Source: Streptomyces chromofuscus (GTDB lineage Bacteria; Actinomycetota; Actinomycetes; Streptomycetales; Streptomycetaceae). Taken from it: a stretch of 64,000 bases of DNA. Where the stretch lies: assembly GCF_015160875.1 (NCBI RefSeq), contig NZ_CP063374.1, positions 6,451,501 through 6,515,500 of the forward strand, given 5' to 3'. The translations under genes and the position numbers were made by a program. The notes under the pieces are model-generated. The model was not told the DNA's origin, searched no databases, and was given only the letters and a program-made list of their open reading frames with translations. The stretch's first letter is position 1. Each line of letters begins with the position of its first letter. Of the stretch, positions 35,801 through 42,920 are shown one piece after another.

Positions 35801-36069
35801 CGGCGGACGGGCGCGGCGCCGGTGCTGCGGGCGGGGCGCCGGACCCGGCGCTGGGCGCGGTGCTCGCCGCGGCCGAGAAGATCTTCCACCGGGCGGTCGG
35901 CGGCCAGGAGAACTTCTTCGACCTGGGTGGCAACTCCCTCACCGCGCTCCGGCTGACCGCACTCGTGCGTGCCGAAGGCTTCCATCTGGAGGTGGAGGAC
36001 GTCTTCGACCTGCCCGACATGCGGGCCCTCGCCGACCAGGCCACTCCCGCCCCGGGCGGCCGGGGCTGA
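32842..36069 (+). CDS. NRPS module C-A-PCP, probably glycine-activating
   Basis: 1075 aa, ATG overlapping the previous stop by 4 nt. The C domain has LRVHHALVDEHSVL (His138-His139, Asp143), with Glu144 where Gly is normal. The A domain has LMYTSGSTGRPKGVTVTHHN, MYGPTEATVWA, AYRTGDLVCS, DDQVKIRGHRVEPGE and NGKTDRLAV. The pocket read by eye is D-I-V-Q-L-G-M-V-W-K, very close to the glycine code DILQLGLIWK. The PCP site is FFDLGGNSLTALRL (Ser1032). There is no thioesterase after the PCP, so release needs a separate enzyme or a trans C domain. Last NRPS gene of its operon; a hairpin follows. Confidence 0.92.
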   Translation: MNSAPRPAPTLEATPHQAAQLIASLLSDRHRVGTLAVRIPLDGEETGGAPAVVGLAEVQRAWTALLRSAAALRVRFHETPDRLVQELRGYDDLPEETARVTLGDDDPDADGLEPFGPVLLTARLDLRGSGPVLALRVHHALVDEHSVLLVGRALRHFLAHPDAVPEDDADHYRRAQEALLDASHRELPPRPRDPAPPRPADPGAADAPLLSRPGGDPRERAHHAVRLEPGTVAALRGTARRARASAVSVAHAAVLAALHRLAPDRTPVVGVPMTLRDLRAVGFGAVGLYLNVVPTTIPCSAADTFGELVERVRAESLALHGRKFASVGDLAAADGVARPGRPGNRAYADLVLAFRDGSLPPGTDERATAARRSAEPGVPLNVEVVLGPEDGLILFDWRSGLVPWPPAPQLASAVVQALTELPARPELRVGDFALLDTASTAEVRRRLGGHPPTDGALAPSVIELVERAAALAPRAPAVSDDEHAWSYDELTDAVVRMRAALRSRDLPLGARVAAACGHDVWQVATALAVWQEGLCYVPVDPRGPAERNRFVLADSASALLVCGPGTTGAPFLAGTPERDVLTTDALPPRPDGGTAPPGGRPGPDEPAYLMYTSGSTGRPKGVTVTHHNLAGFLRAMTLALPGAAQGDWLAETSPSFDISFVEMFWPLTHGRHVQLRSPDARENPADRRPFEHRQCTPARAGQLLTARELGHSLGRWDVAPRYWLLGGERLPGTLLRRLRAAYPDTVFVNMYGPTEATVWATYHVVRGDEGADVPLGRPLPNSGVLVTDPHGNDVPEGVVGELLVIGDSVAAGYLNRPEATRQRFVPAATAGGARAYRTGDLVCSGPDGLLYFRGRDDDQVKIRGHRVEPGELEQRLLALPGVREAVAVVLDADDPERVRLAAAVTVAGSASFDPADARRRLAAEVPEAMLPAELVVLDALPRLTNGKTDRLAVRTACEAASAGTHGPAGGPVPDRGPRAASADDPGTADGRGAGAAGGAPDPALGAVLAAAEKIFHRAVGGQENFFDLGGNSLTALRLTALVRAEGFHLEVEDVFDLPDMRALADQATPAPGGRG

Positions 36070-36075
36070 CCGGTC

Positions 36076-36104
36076 CCGGGCGGCGCCCGCACCGCGCCGC
36101 CCGG
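36076..36104 (+). terminator. hairpin terminator after the NRPS operon
   Basis: Perfect 11-bp stem CCGGGCGGCGC (36076-36086) with its complement at 36094-36104 and a seven-base loop, starting seven bases after the NRPS stop. No T-run. Confidence 0.7.
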
Positions 36105-36193
36105 ACCCCCGGCTCGATCACCTCCCCGCTTCCCCCCGTCCCGCCCTGCCTCCGTCCCGCTTCCCGCCTTACACTCTTCCGAGAGGAGCCCCC

Positions 36194-36955
36194 GTGTCCG
36201 GCGACGTCACCGTGGTCCACGTAGGCGAGCCCTGGCCCGAGCACTGGTCCGTGTCCCTCTACCTGTGCGGCCCCACGCCCCGGGACCCCGCCATGGAGTC
36301 CTGGCGGCCGCGCGCCGAACGCCTGCTGCGCGAGCACTGGACCGCCGACGGCCGGCTCGCCGTCTTCCTGCCCGAGGCTCCCGAGGGCGGGTCCGAACCG
36401 CCGTACCCGCAGCAGGTGGCCTGGGAGGAGGCGGCGATGCACGCGGCCGACGCCATCCTCTTCTACGTCCCCCGCGACCTGGCCACCCTGCCCGGCCTGG
36501 TCACCAACGTGAAGTGGGGCGCCTGGCACGACTGCGGGCGGGCGGTGCTCGGCTCGCCGCCCGACGCCCAGCGCAACGAGTACCTGCTGCACTTCGCGGA
36601 GCTCCTCTCCGTCCCGGTCGCCCACGACCTGCCCGGCGTGGTCGCGGCGGCCCTCGACCTGGCCGGCCCCGGCGACCGCCGCGAGGGCGCCGACCGGCAC
36701 GTCCCGCTCGCCCTGTGGCGGTCCCCGGAGTTCCGCGCCTGGCACGCCGGACTGGCCGGGCGCGGCGACGCCCTGACCGGCGGGCGGCTGCTGTGGAGCC
36801 GCGGCAACCCCGTCACGGACTGGGTGTTCGAGGCCCGGCTGCGGTCGGCCGCCACCGGGCGGGAGCGCACCGAGCTGGCCTCCCGGGCCGGGGAACCTCC
36901 GCCCGCGCACCCCGGGCACCTCGCCCCACTGGGCTCGACCGGCTGGTCCGTGTGA
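36194..36955 (+). CDS. nucleoside 2-deoxyribosyltransferase-fold protein
   Basis: 253 aa. The N-terminal two thirds match the DRTGG-like 2-deoxyribosyltransferase fold: VSLYLCGPTPRDPAMESWRP, then RLAVFLPEAPEGG, YPQQVAWEEAAMHAADAILF (Glu-rich catalytic helix) and TNVKWGAWHDCGRAVLGSPP. The C-terminal third (GRGDALTGGRLLWSRGNPVT) is extra. The GTG at 36194 follows GAGAGGAG. Enzymes of this fold cleave or exchange N-glycosidic bonds; others sense nucleotides. Whether it belongs to the NRPS cluster is uncertain, since a terminator precedes it and a LanB-like fragment follows six bases later. Confidence 0.7.
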   Translation: MSGDVTVVHVGEPWPEHWSVSLYLCGPTPRDPAMESWRPRAERLLREHWTADGRLAVFLPEAPEGGSEPPYPQQVAWEEAAMHAADAILFYVPRDLATLPGLVTNVKWGAWHDCGRAVLGSPPDAQRNEYLLHFAELLSVPVAHDLPGVVAAALDLAGPGDRREGADRHVPLALWRSPEFRAWHAGLAGRGDALTGGRLLWSRGNPVTDWVFEARLRSAATGRERTELASRAGEPPPAHPGHLAPLGSTGWSV

Positions 36956-36961
36956 CGCGAC

Positions 36962-37140
36962 GTGGTGCTGCGCGGCGCCGGTTTCCCCGCTTCCGACCTC
37001 ACGGCCTGCGGCAGTCCCTCCCTCGCCGCCGCGGCCGATCTCGCGGCCGGCGGCGACCCCACGGCCGCGGCCGACTACCGGCACGCCTACGACCGGGCCG
37101 TCGACGACCTGCGCGCCGGGGTGGCCGCGTCGGGTTCCAC
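36962..37140 (+). pseudogene. N-terminal fragment resembling a lantibiotic dehydratase (LanB-like)
   Basis: A GTG six bases after the deoxyribosyltransferase stop opens a frame reading VVLRGAGFPASDLTACGSPS, then AAAADLAAGG and ADYRHAYDRAVDDLRAGVAA. This looks like the first 50-60 residues of LanB-type dehydratases (VLR-x-AGFP). The frame is then cut at about 37140 by an IS1380-type transposase remnant. Only about 60 codons remain of a protein that is normally 800-1000 aa. Recognition is from a short stretch, so moderate to low certainty. Confidence 0.4.
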
Positions 37141-37145
37141 GGGCC

Positions 37146-37789
37146 CGAGGGTGCTGCGGTTCTCTCCTCTGCGGTGCCGTCGGGGTGGTGGGCGGCCGTA
37201 AGGTGCAGGCCAGCAGTTCGGTGGCGCGCCTCCAGGACGTGGTGAACGCGTCGGCCCAGGCCAGGTGCGATCGAGGTGCAGAGTGCGGCGGCGGGCGTGG
37301 GTGGTGAGGCGGGCAGGCAGGTGGTAGAGCTTTCTGCGGATCGTCTCCGGCTCGGCCGCGGCGAGTGCTGGCTCATCGTGCAGGAGGAGGAGCCGCGTCC
37401 AGGCGTCCAGGTCGGCGGCGAGGGTTGCGGCCAGCACCCAGGCGGCGTTCAGCTGCCAGGACGTCGAGGGCAGCAGCCCGAGCCCAACCCGCTTGATCGC
37501 TTTCACGCGGTCCTCGACCTCGGCGTGATCGCGGTAGAGGGCGTCGACGAACCAGACCTGTCCGGAGCCCAGGGCCCGGGAAAGCCCCTGGCGGGCTGGG
37601 ACGTTGGTGGCCACGATCTGGTAGTGCCATCCGGTGCGCTGCTCGAACGCGGTCAGCTTCTTCGCGTCCCGGCGCGAGGGCTTGACCTGGCCCACGATCA
37701 GCCGCATCCCCTCCGGCCGGCCCATGAGGTCTCGCACCCCGATCAGCTCGGCGACCTGGTAGGAGATCCGCTCCCCGTCGGTGCCCTAG
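37146..37789 (-). pseudogene. IS1380-family transposase, C-terminal fragment
   Basis: The minus-strand reading starts inside the protein with GTDGERISYQVAELIGVRDL and continues RLIVGQVKPSRRDAKKLTAF, GWHYQIVATNVP, QVWFVDALYRDHAEVEDRVK and STSWQLNAAWVLAATLAADL. This is the C-terminal half of IS1380 transposases. The end is frameshifted near 37262: after LHLDRTWP the expected continuation ADAFTTSWRRATELLACTLR lies in another frame. The N-terminal half is absent. It truncates the LanB-like gene. Confidence 0.8.
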
Positions 37790-37843
37790 ATCCAATGCCG
37801 TGTAGTTAGGCGTGGGGCGGGTGTGTCAAGTCGCCTGCAGGAA

Positions 37844-37898
37844 CGGAGCTCCTGCTAGAACCGTGTCGACCAAGATCACTGTTCTGCAAGGAGCTCCG
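37844..37898 (+). promoter_or_regulatory. stem-loop covering the ribosome site of an IS4-type transposase
   Basis: CGGAGCTCCTGCTAGAAC (37844-37861) pairs with GTTCTGCAAGGAGCTCCG (37881-37898) as a 15-bp stem with two single-base bulges and a 19-base loop. The AAGGAG ribosome site and the first base of the GTG start lie in the 3' arm, so the structure would hide the start, a known way to limit transposase made from read-through transcripts. Confidence 0.5.
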
Positions 37899-38222
37899 TG
37901 GGCGCCAAGTCTGCCATCTCTCGTGAGGTTGTCGTTGCTGAAGGGGCGTTCGCGCCCGGCCATCTCGGTGAGCTGACCCGAATCGTTCCGTTCGAGATGG
38001 TCGATGAGGCACTGGCCCGAGCCGGCGGGATGCAGGCACGGGTGCGGGATCTGCCGTCCCGGGTCGTGGTGTATCTGCTGATGGCCGGGTGTCTGTTTCC
38101 GGGACTGGGGTGGCGGCAGGTGTGGCAGCGGCTGGTCGCGGGGCTGGAGGGGATCCCGGTGGCGTCTCCCACTGGCGGCGCGTTGTTGCAGGCCCGCAGG
38201 CGGGTGGGGTCGGCGCCGCTTA
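37898..38222 (+). pseudogene. IS4-family transposase, N-terminal fragment
   Basis: GTG start with AAGGAG. The product MGAKSAISREVVVAEGAFAP then GHLGELTRIVPFEMVDEALA and RVRDLPSRVVVYLLMAGCLF matches the N-terminal domain of IS4-type transposases common in Streptomyces. After about 108 residues (ARRRVGSAPL) the frame runs into the miniature IS630 element at 38223. The expected catalytic part does not follow; a C-terminal piece of the same kind of transposase lies 3 kb away at 41163-41400. Confidence 0.75.
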
Positions 38223-38458
38223 CTGACTTCGGCTCGCCAGGGTGAATCTCGGCGAAGTGCCTGATGGGATCAGAACGGTGGCTGTATCCGGTGGTGTGTG
38301 AGATATGGCGATGGGGGCGGTCTGACCGCCGAGGGGCGCCGGCGCCGGGAGTCGGTGCGGATACAGGCGGCCGAGCTGTTCGAGCAGAAAACCAAGGTGC
38401 CGGAGGTCGCGCGGCGCCTGCGGGTGAGTGCGAAGTCTGCCTACCACGCCGAAGTCAG
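38223..38458 (+). mobile_element. 236-bp internally deleted IS630 derivative with TA duplication
   Basis: The left end starts CTGACTTCGGCTC (38223) and the right end finishes GCCGAAGTCAG (38448-38458), an 11-bp inverted repeat. TA flanks both sides (38221-38222 and 38459-38460), the IS630 target duplication. Inside, a GTG at 38298 opens RYGDGGGLTAEGRRRRESVR, then AAELFEQKTKVPEVARRLRV, SAKSAYH, closely related to the start of the transposase at 1024-2067. It is then joined directly to the right repeat. It is thus a non-autonomous deletion derivative, inserted in the IS4 remnant. Confidence 0.75.
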
Positions 38459-38469
38459 TACCGCGACAC

Positions 38470-38680
38470 AGCGCCGATCGGGCGTCAAGTTGTCGACCGA
38501 GTGGCTGCCAGCTTCGGTGGCCTCGATGTGGTGGTCAACAACGCCGGATACGGACTGTTCGGTGCCGCGGAGGAGGCCAGCGACGCTCAGAGCGAGCGCC
38601 AGACCGCCACCAATCTCACCGGTTTCATCCGTGTCGCACGCAGCCTTGTCGCATCTATGGCCCCGCTGCGGCGGAAGGAT
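38470..38680 (+). pseudogene. short-chain dehydrogenase fragment
   Basis: The frame reads VDRVAASFGGLDVVVNNAGY then GLFGAAEEASDAQSERQ, TATNLTGFIRVARSLVASMA. This is the NNAG motif region of classical SDR enzymes. The N-terminal cofactor-binding part and everything from the catalytic Ser/Tyr/Lys onward are missing. The fragment lies between the miniature IS630 element and the 3' end of the kinase gene. Not functional. Confidence 0.7.
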
Positions 38681-39799
38681 CTAGACGGTGATCCGCGCCG
38701 TGGCGCCTACCTTCGCGGAGCTGCCTCCGTCCCGTCCGAGGAACCACCACCAACCCCCGGCGGTTCCGGTGGTCAGTACGGCGGCGGCCGCTACCGCGGA
38801 GACGGCGAGCCGCCCGGGCCGAGTGCGCCGGCGCCGGGCACCCGTGTCGGCCAACTCACGGGCCACGGCCAACAGTTGGTCGGCGGTGGTCGAAGACCGG
38901 CTTGCGTGCTCGGGGGCAAGGCAACGGGTGACGAAGTCCCGCCAGGCGTCGCCGAGACCGGGGTGCAGGCGCAGCGGCGCTCTTCCGGACGCGTACTCCT
39001 GGGCCGTCGCCGTGCGTGCCCCGGCGGTGGAACCGGCGAAGGGAAAGGACCCCCCGGTGAGGATCTGGTGTGCGGTGACGCCCAGCGCCCAGATGTCGGC
39101 GGTGGGGCGTACCGGGACTCCGCGCTCGCCGAGCCCGTCCTGCCAACGCTCCGGCGGCAGGTAGTCCGGCGATCCGAGGGGCGGCGCGTATCCATGGGTG
39201 CCCTCCAGGCGGGAGGCCAGGCCGAAGTCGGCCAGGCGAACCGAACCGTCGGGCATGATCAGCACGTTGGCAGGCTTGAGGTCGCCGTGCACCCAGCCCT
39301 CCGCGTGGAGGTGGACGAGGCCTTCGCAGATCTGGGTGATCGTCCGGGCGGCGTCCGCGAGGGGCTCGGAACCCGATACCGCGTCAAGCCGGTCCTGCAG
39401 GCTTCCTGCGGCGCGCTCCATGACAAGGACGACGGCACCGTCCAGTTCGGGCCGCTCCTCGTCGGCCACCACGGAAGTCTGCAGGACCCGGATGAGCCGG
39501 TCGTGGTCGGTGTTCCGGCTGAACTCCACCTCGCGTTGGGCCAGTTGCTGCAACTGGCGGGAGCGGCCCGGTCCCAGTGCGGCCGTGGCCACGAACTTCA
39601 AGGCCACCTCAACCGGTGGTGATCCGGCCGTCTCGCCACCGGGGTCCTCGCCGGGGGACACCCGTCGTGCGGCGTAGACGCTGCCCCAGTTGCCGGACGC
39701 GAGGGGGGAGACCACTTCCCAGGGCCCCACCCGGTAGCCCGTCGGTACGGCGACCGCCCAGTCGCCGCCTGCCCCGGTGTTGCGCAGCCCGGAGGTCAT
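38681..39799 (-). CDS. membrane-anchored Ser/Thr protein kinase (PknB-like), short outer domain
   Basis: 372 aa. The kinase domain has a Gly-rich loop (SPLASGNWGSVYAARRV), the VALKFVA lysine, the catalytic loop WVHGDLKPANVLI, ADFGLASRLEG and SPDYLPPERW, so it should be active. After an Arg-rich stretch one membrane helix (LAVSAVAAAAVLTTGTAGGW) is followed by only about 20 residues ending in KVGATARITV. Such kinases usually carry a larger sensor domain, and the stop lies at the junction with the SDR fragment, so the outside part may have been lost by rearrangement. The ATG at 39799 overlaps the upstream stop by 4 nt. Confidence 0.85.
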   Translation of the reverse strand: MTSGLRNTGAGGDWAVAVPTGYRVGPWEVVSPLASGNWGSVYAARRVSPGEDPGGETAGSPPVEVALKFVATAALGPGRSRQLQQLAQREVEFSRNTDHDRLIRVLQTSVVADEERPELDGAVVLVMERAAGSLQDRLDAVSGSEPLADAARTITQICEGLVHLHAEGWVHGDLKPANVLIMPDGSVRLADFGLASRLEGTHGYAPPLGSPDYLPPERWQDGLGERGVPVRPTADIWALGVTAHQILTGGSFPFAGSTAGARTATAQEYASGRAPLRLHPGLGDAWRDFVTRCLAPEHASRSSTTADQLLAVARELADTGARRRRTRPGRLAVSAVAAAAVLTTGTAGGWWWFLGRDGGSSAKVGATARITV

Positions 39800-40638
39800 G
39801 CGGAGTCCTCCGCCGCTGCGATCCGTCCCGCCTGCCGTGCCCTTGCCGCGGTTCCTCGCGGAGGCAGCAGTGACAGATGCTCCTCCCCGACCAGCCCGAA
39901 ACGCAGTGCGGTGGACACCAGCGTCTCCCGCTTCCAACTCAGCCCGGCGGTGCCCGAACCGGGCGGCCGCAGCCGCAGCTTGGTGCCGGCCAGGTAGTCG
40001 ATGTGGAAGTCCACGGCGGTCGTGCTGAGCTTCTGGTGGTCCGGATGCGACCGCAGCCGGGCCACGACGTTGGCCGTGGAGGGGACCCCCGCCGTGGAGG
40101 CGTCCCGCAGACGTGGCTCGCACAGCGCCACCAGCACCTTGAAGTACGTCGCGTTGGGGTCCAGGGCGTAAGGGGTCGTGGTCACGGTGCCCCACTCCAC
40201 GGTTTCCTCGGACGCCTCCAGGTGGCTGTGGCGGGGGGCGAAGACCTGAAAGCCGACGGTGCCGCCACGGGTGACCAGCACCACCCTGCTGAACTCGAAC
40301 GGGATCGGGGCGGCCAGCCTTCGGGGCGGGACGCGGATGAACTCACCGGCGCCCTCGGGGTTCTCCACCAGCAGGATGGAACCGCCGCTGAGGTTGCTCA
40401 GCTGCCAGTAGACGTCGACGGCCAGGATCTCCCCGGCCAGCCGGGGCACCGCCGGATCCGGTAGGGCGATGTCCACGGGGCACTCCGGAATGCCGCGGCC
40501 GAAGCGCGAGCAACGACAGGGAGCGGGCCTGGGACTCAGGGCCGTCCGTGGCCAACGCCGGTAAGTGGACCAGCACCGTCTCCAAACGATCCTCCGTTCG
40601 CTTGTTCTGCTCCTGATGCCTGACCGGCGTCTGCGCAC
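39796..40638 (-). CDS. FHA-like phosphopeptide-binding protein, N-terminus probably frameshifted
   Basis: The real coding signal begins near 40505 with FGRGIPECPVDIALPDPAVP, followed by AGEILAVDVYWQLSNLSGGS, LLVENPEGAGEFIRVPPRRL and IPFEFSRVVLVTRGGTVGFQ, the strands of an FHA-type beta-sandwich. A C-terminal winged-helix-like part (FKVLVALCEPRLRD to SWKRETLVSTALRFGL) follows. Upstream the better coding frame is a different one (ETVLVHLPALATDGPESQAR, 40520-40600), so an indel near 40505 probably broke the gene or is a sequencing error. It overlaps the kinase start (ATGA) and is its likely partner or substrate. Confidence 0.6.
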   Translation of the reverse strand: MRRRRSGIRSRTSERRIVWRRCWSTYRRWPRTALSPRPAPCRCSRFGRGIPECPVDIALPDPAVPRLAGEILAVDVYWQLSNLSGGSILLVENPEGAGEFIRVPPRRLAAPIPFEFSRVVLVTRGGTVGFQVFAPRHSHLEASEETVEWGTVTTTPYALDPNATYFKVLVALCEPRLRDASTAGVPSTANVVARLRSHPDHQKLSTTAVDFHIDYLAGTKLRLRPPGSGTAGLSWKRETLVSTALRFGLVGEEHLSLLPPRGTAARARQAGRIAAAEDSA

Positions 40639-40702
40639 CTGTCGACAGGACCCGTATGCACTTCAGGCGTGCACCTGACAGACTGCTTGCTCGCCACCGC
40701 AT

Positions 40703-41102
40703 AGCAGGGTCTCTGGTGAAATCGTTACCGGCTCGAAGTGAACGTGGTCAGGTACGAGCCTCGGTTGCGCGGCCGCTACGGCCGGCACCGAGTCGACCCT
40801 GCGTCTGCCGTCACGGACGACGAGCGGAGGATCAAGCGGAGGGGAGACCTCGCTGTTCGGCGGGGTGCGGCGGTACCGATCCGGTCGCTGATCGCCTGCG
40901 GCACCCGTGCCCTCATCGACGCGGTCTCTCCTGGCCGGCATCGCGGCCACCGGAGCCGCGGTCGGGGTGCGGCTCGCGAACGGCCGGAGCGCACGGTCGA
41001 CTTCGGTTCAAGGGTAGGTCGTTTCTCTTACCCAGCGCCGGTGATGGAGCGCGGTCAGTTCGGCTGCCAGGTGGCGGTGGTGGTCGAGCAGGGTGGTGGC
41101 GG
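40703..41102. other. intergenic, no gene seen
   Basis: About 400 bp between the FHA-like gene and the hairpin at 41103. No frame with consistent codon use or recognisable protein. Upstream promoter of the FHA/kinase pair may lie at its left side. Otherwise apparently decayed IS-related DNA. Confidence 0.4.
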
Positions 41103-41133
41103 GCCGGGGGAGGCCCGTTGCGCCTCCCCCGGC
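41103..41133. terminator. strong hairpin
   Basis: Perfect 12-bp inverted repeat GCCGGGGGAGGC (41103-41114) and complement (41122-41133) around a seven-base loop, in gene-poor DNA just before the IS4 C-terminal remnant. It could be a terminator or a relic of a dispersed element. Confidence 0.45.
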
Positions 41134-41162
41134 GGAAGTGGTGTCCTGCGTGCCCGCACCCC

Positions 41163-41400
41163 GAAGGCATCGACCAGGAGATCCAGGCCCTGCTCGTGGG
41201 ACCCCAACTGCTGCGGACCGCCATCAAAGACGCGACCGGCACCCGGCCGGGCACCCATCCCGGACCGGGCCGGGTTCAGCATCGCCCGGCGAGCCGCCCG
41301 CGACCGGATCATCCTGGCCACGGGCGTCATCACCGACACCGTCATCGACCTGGTCGGCACCGTCGGCCGCCACGTCCTGGCCGCACTGCTGACGCAAGAC
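41163..41400 (+). pseudogene. IS4-family transposase, C-terminal fragment
   Basis: Two frames together give EGIDQEIQALLVGPQLLRTA then IKDATGTRPGTHP, and after a frame change DRAGFSIARRAARDRIILAT, GVITDTVIDLVGTVGRHVLA, ALLT. This is the C-terminal end of IS4-type transposases in Streptomyces. The catalytic core is missing. It may be the other end of the element whose start lies at 37898. Confidence 0.6.
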
Positions 41401-41564
41401 GTGACTCAGCAGCACACTTCCCGGCCTTGCTGCCGATCAGGTCATGCGCCAGAAATCCCTGGGCGGATCCCCCGCGTCCCGTCGGCTGGGCTCCGGCGGC
41501 CGACCAGGCATGTCGACTGTCCGCAGCCCGCCCGGAACTGCCTGGGGACTTCCGGCGCAGGACA

Positions 41565-42608
41565 CTAGCCGAACTGCTGCTCCAGGTCCTTCAGCTTGCG
41601 CTCGAGGGAGTCGAGCCGCGGGAGAGCCATGGTGTCGTCCTCCGCGGTGAGGTCGACGGTGAGCGGCTCAGAGCCGCTGCGGACGGGCTGCAGTGAGGGC
41701 CGTGCGCGGACGGGCAGCTGCTCCGCGGTGGATATGGCAGGCTCCGCGGTGATGCGCTCGGCGCCCTGCTCGACCGTGGGCAGCTTGACCTGCCGTCCGC
41801 CCCGGCCGACGAAGCCGCGTCCGTGGCCCCGGCTGATCGCCTTCAGCTGCGCCCGCTCCAGCCGCTCCTGCTCGCGCCGCCGCAGCCGCGCCGTCTCCTT
41901 CTGCCGCTTGTCCTCACGCACCTCGTCGACCGCCTCGTCGAGGGTGCGGACGCCTTCCAGCAGCATCAGCGACCAGGCCTTGTACGTCTCACGCGGCGCC
42001 CGCAGCCAGCGGACTATGCGGATCTGCGGCAGCGGACGCGGGATCAGGCCCTGCTCGCGCAGCGCGGCCCGGCGGGTCTGCTTCAGGGCGCGGTCGAAGA
42101 GGACCGCCGCCGACAGGGACATGCCCGCGAAGAAGTGAGGGGCGCCGTCGTGGCCGAGGCCGCGCGGGGCGTGCACCCAGTTGAACCAGGCCGCCGCCCC
42201 GGCGAACGTCCACACCAGGATCCGGGAGCCGAGCGCGGCGTCACCATGGCTGGCCTCGCGCACCGCGAGCACCGAGCAGAACATCGCGGCGCCGTCCAGG
42301 CCGAACGGCACCAGGTACTCCCAACCGCCGGAGAGGCCGAGGTTCTGCTGGCCGAAGCCGACGAGGCCCTTGAAGGAGAGGGCCGCGGCGACCGCGGCGC
42401 AGCAGAACAGGAGCACATAGGAAGCGGTGCCGTATATGGCTTCCTTGCGCCTGCGGCGCTCCTCCATACGCTCCCACGAGTCGTCCGCGCTCGTGTCCTT
42501 CCCCGCGGAACGCTTGCCGCGCTGGAGCACCGCAACCGCCGTCAGCATGCCCGCGAGCAGTACGGCGCACGGTAGCAGCCAGTTCAGCGATATGTCGGTC
42601 AATCTCAT
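41565..42608 (-). CDS. DUF2637 membrane protein
   Basis: 347 aa. Four to five membrane helices lie in the first half: WLLPCAVLLAGMLTAVAV, TASYVLLFCCAAVAAALSF, LVPFGLDGAAMFCSVLAV and ILVWTFAGAAAWFNWVHA. The PFGLDGAA and WxNWxHA patterns are characteristic of DUF2637/SpdB-like proteins of Streptomyces. The C-terminal half is charged and helical (DEVREDKRQKETARLRRREQ) and ends in a likely coiled coil (RLDSLERKLKDLEQQFG). ATG at 42608 with AAGGGA seven bases upstream. Function unknown; relatives occur on plasmids (spread/transfer) and on chromosomes. Confidence 0.8.
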   Translation of the reverse strand: MRLTDISLNWLLPCAVLLAGMLTAVAVLQRGKRSAGKDTSADDSWERMEERRRRKEAIYGTASYVLLFCCAAVAAALSFKGLVGFGQQNLGLSGGWEYLVPFGLDGAAMFCSVLAVREASHGDAALGSRILVWTFAGAAAWFNWVHAPRGLGHDGAPHFFAGMSLSAAVLFDRALKQTRRAALREQGLIPRPLPQIRIVRWLRAPRETYKAWSLMLLEGVRTLDEAVDEVREDKRQKETARLRRREQERLERAQLKAISRGHGRGFVGRGGRQVKLPTVEQGAERITAEPAISTAEQLPVRARPSLQPVRSGSEPLTVDLTAEDDTMALPRLDSLERKLKDLEQQFG

Positions 42609-42920
42609 CTGGGGTCCCTTGCATTGGGATAGGGCGTAACGCCCGCCATGGTGGCCCAATCCCGCCGGCCCTCAGGGGGTTTCGGGGCAAGAGGCCGCCA
42701 ACGAAGTGCAAGGGGATGCCCGGGACGGCGTTCTGCTCGAACTACCGTGTGAGGGGCGGAAGTTGCGTTCGAATAAGACTACCCGTGCGAGTGGTTCCGC
42801 GGAAAGTTCCTGCGGCGCGTGAGGAAGTTGTGAAGTTGCTGTCCACGCGTGGCCGTACGGGTGGGTCGTGCGTGGATGATCTTACGGGGCGAGAAGGGCC
42901 TCGCCTGTCGTCGTGGCGCC
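42609..42920. other. intergenic, no gene seen
   Basis: 312 bp between the FhuF-like stop and the DUF2637 start, both genes on the minus strand. It has lower GC near 42720-42880 and presumably contains the DUF2637 promoter. No hairpin or repeat stood out. Confidence 0.4.

Noticed and set aside
6644..36955. Capreomycin or viomycin cluster
   Set aside because: The VioC/VioD-type genes fit, but there are no diaminopropionate synthesis genes, no ureido-alanine dehydrogenase and the NRPS proteins do not have the known layout.
6644..36955. Classical streptothricin cluster
   Set aside because: No lysine 2,3-aminomutase or beta-lysine ligase set is visible, and a glycine-type module and other ligases are present instead.
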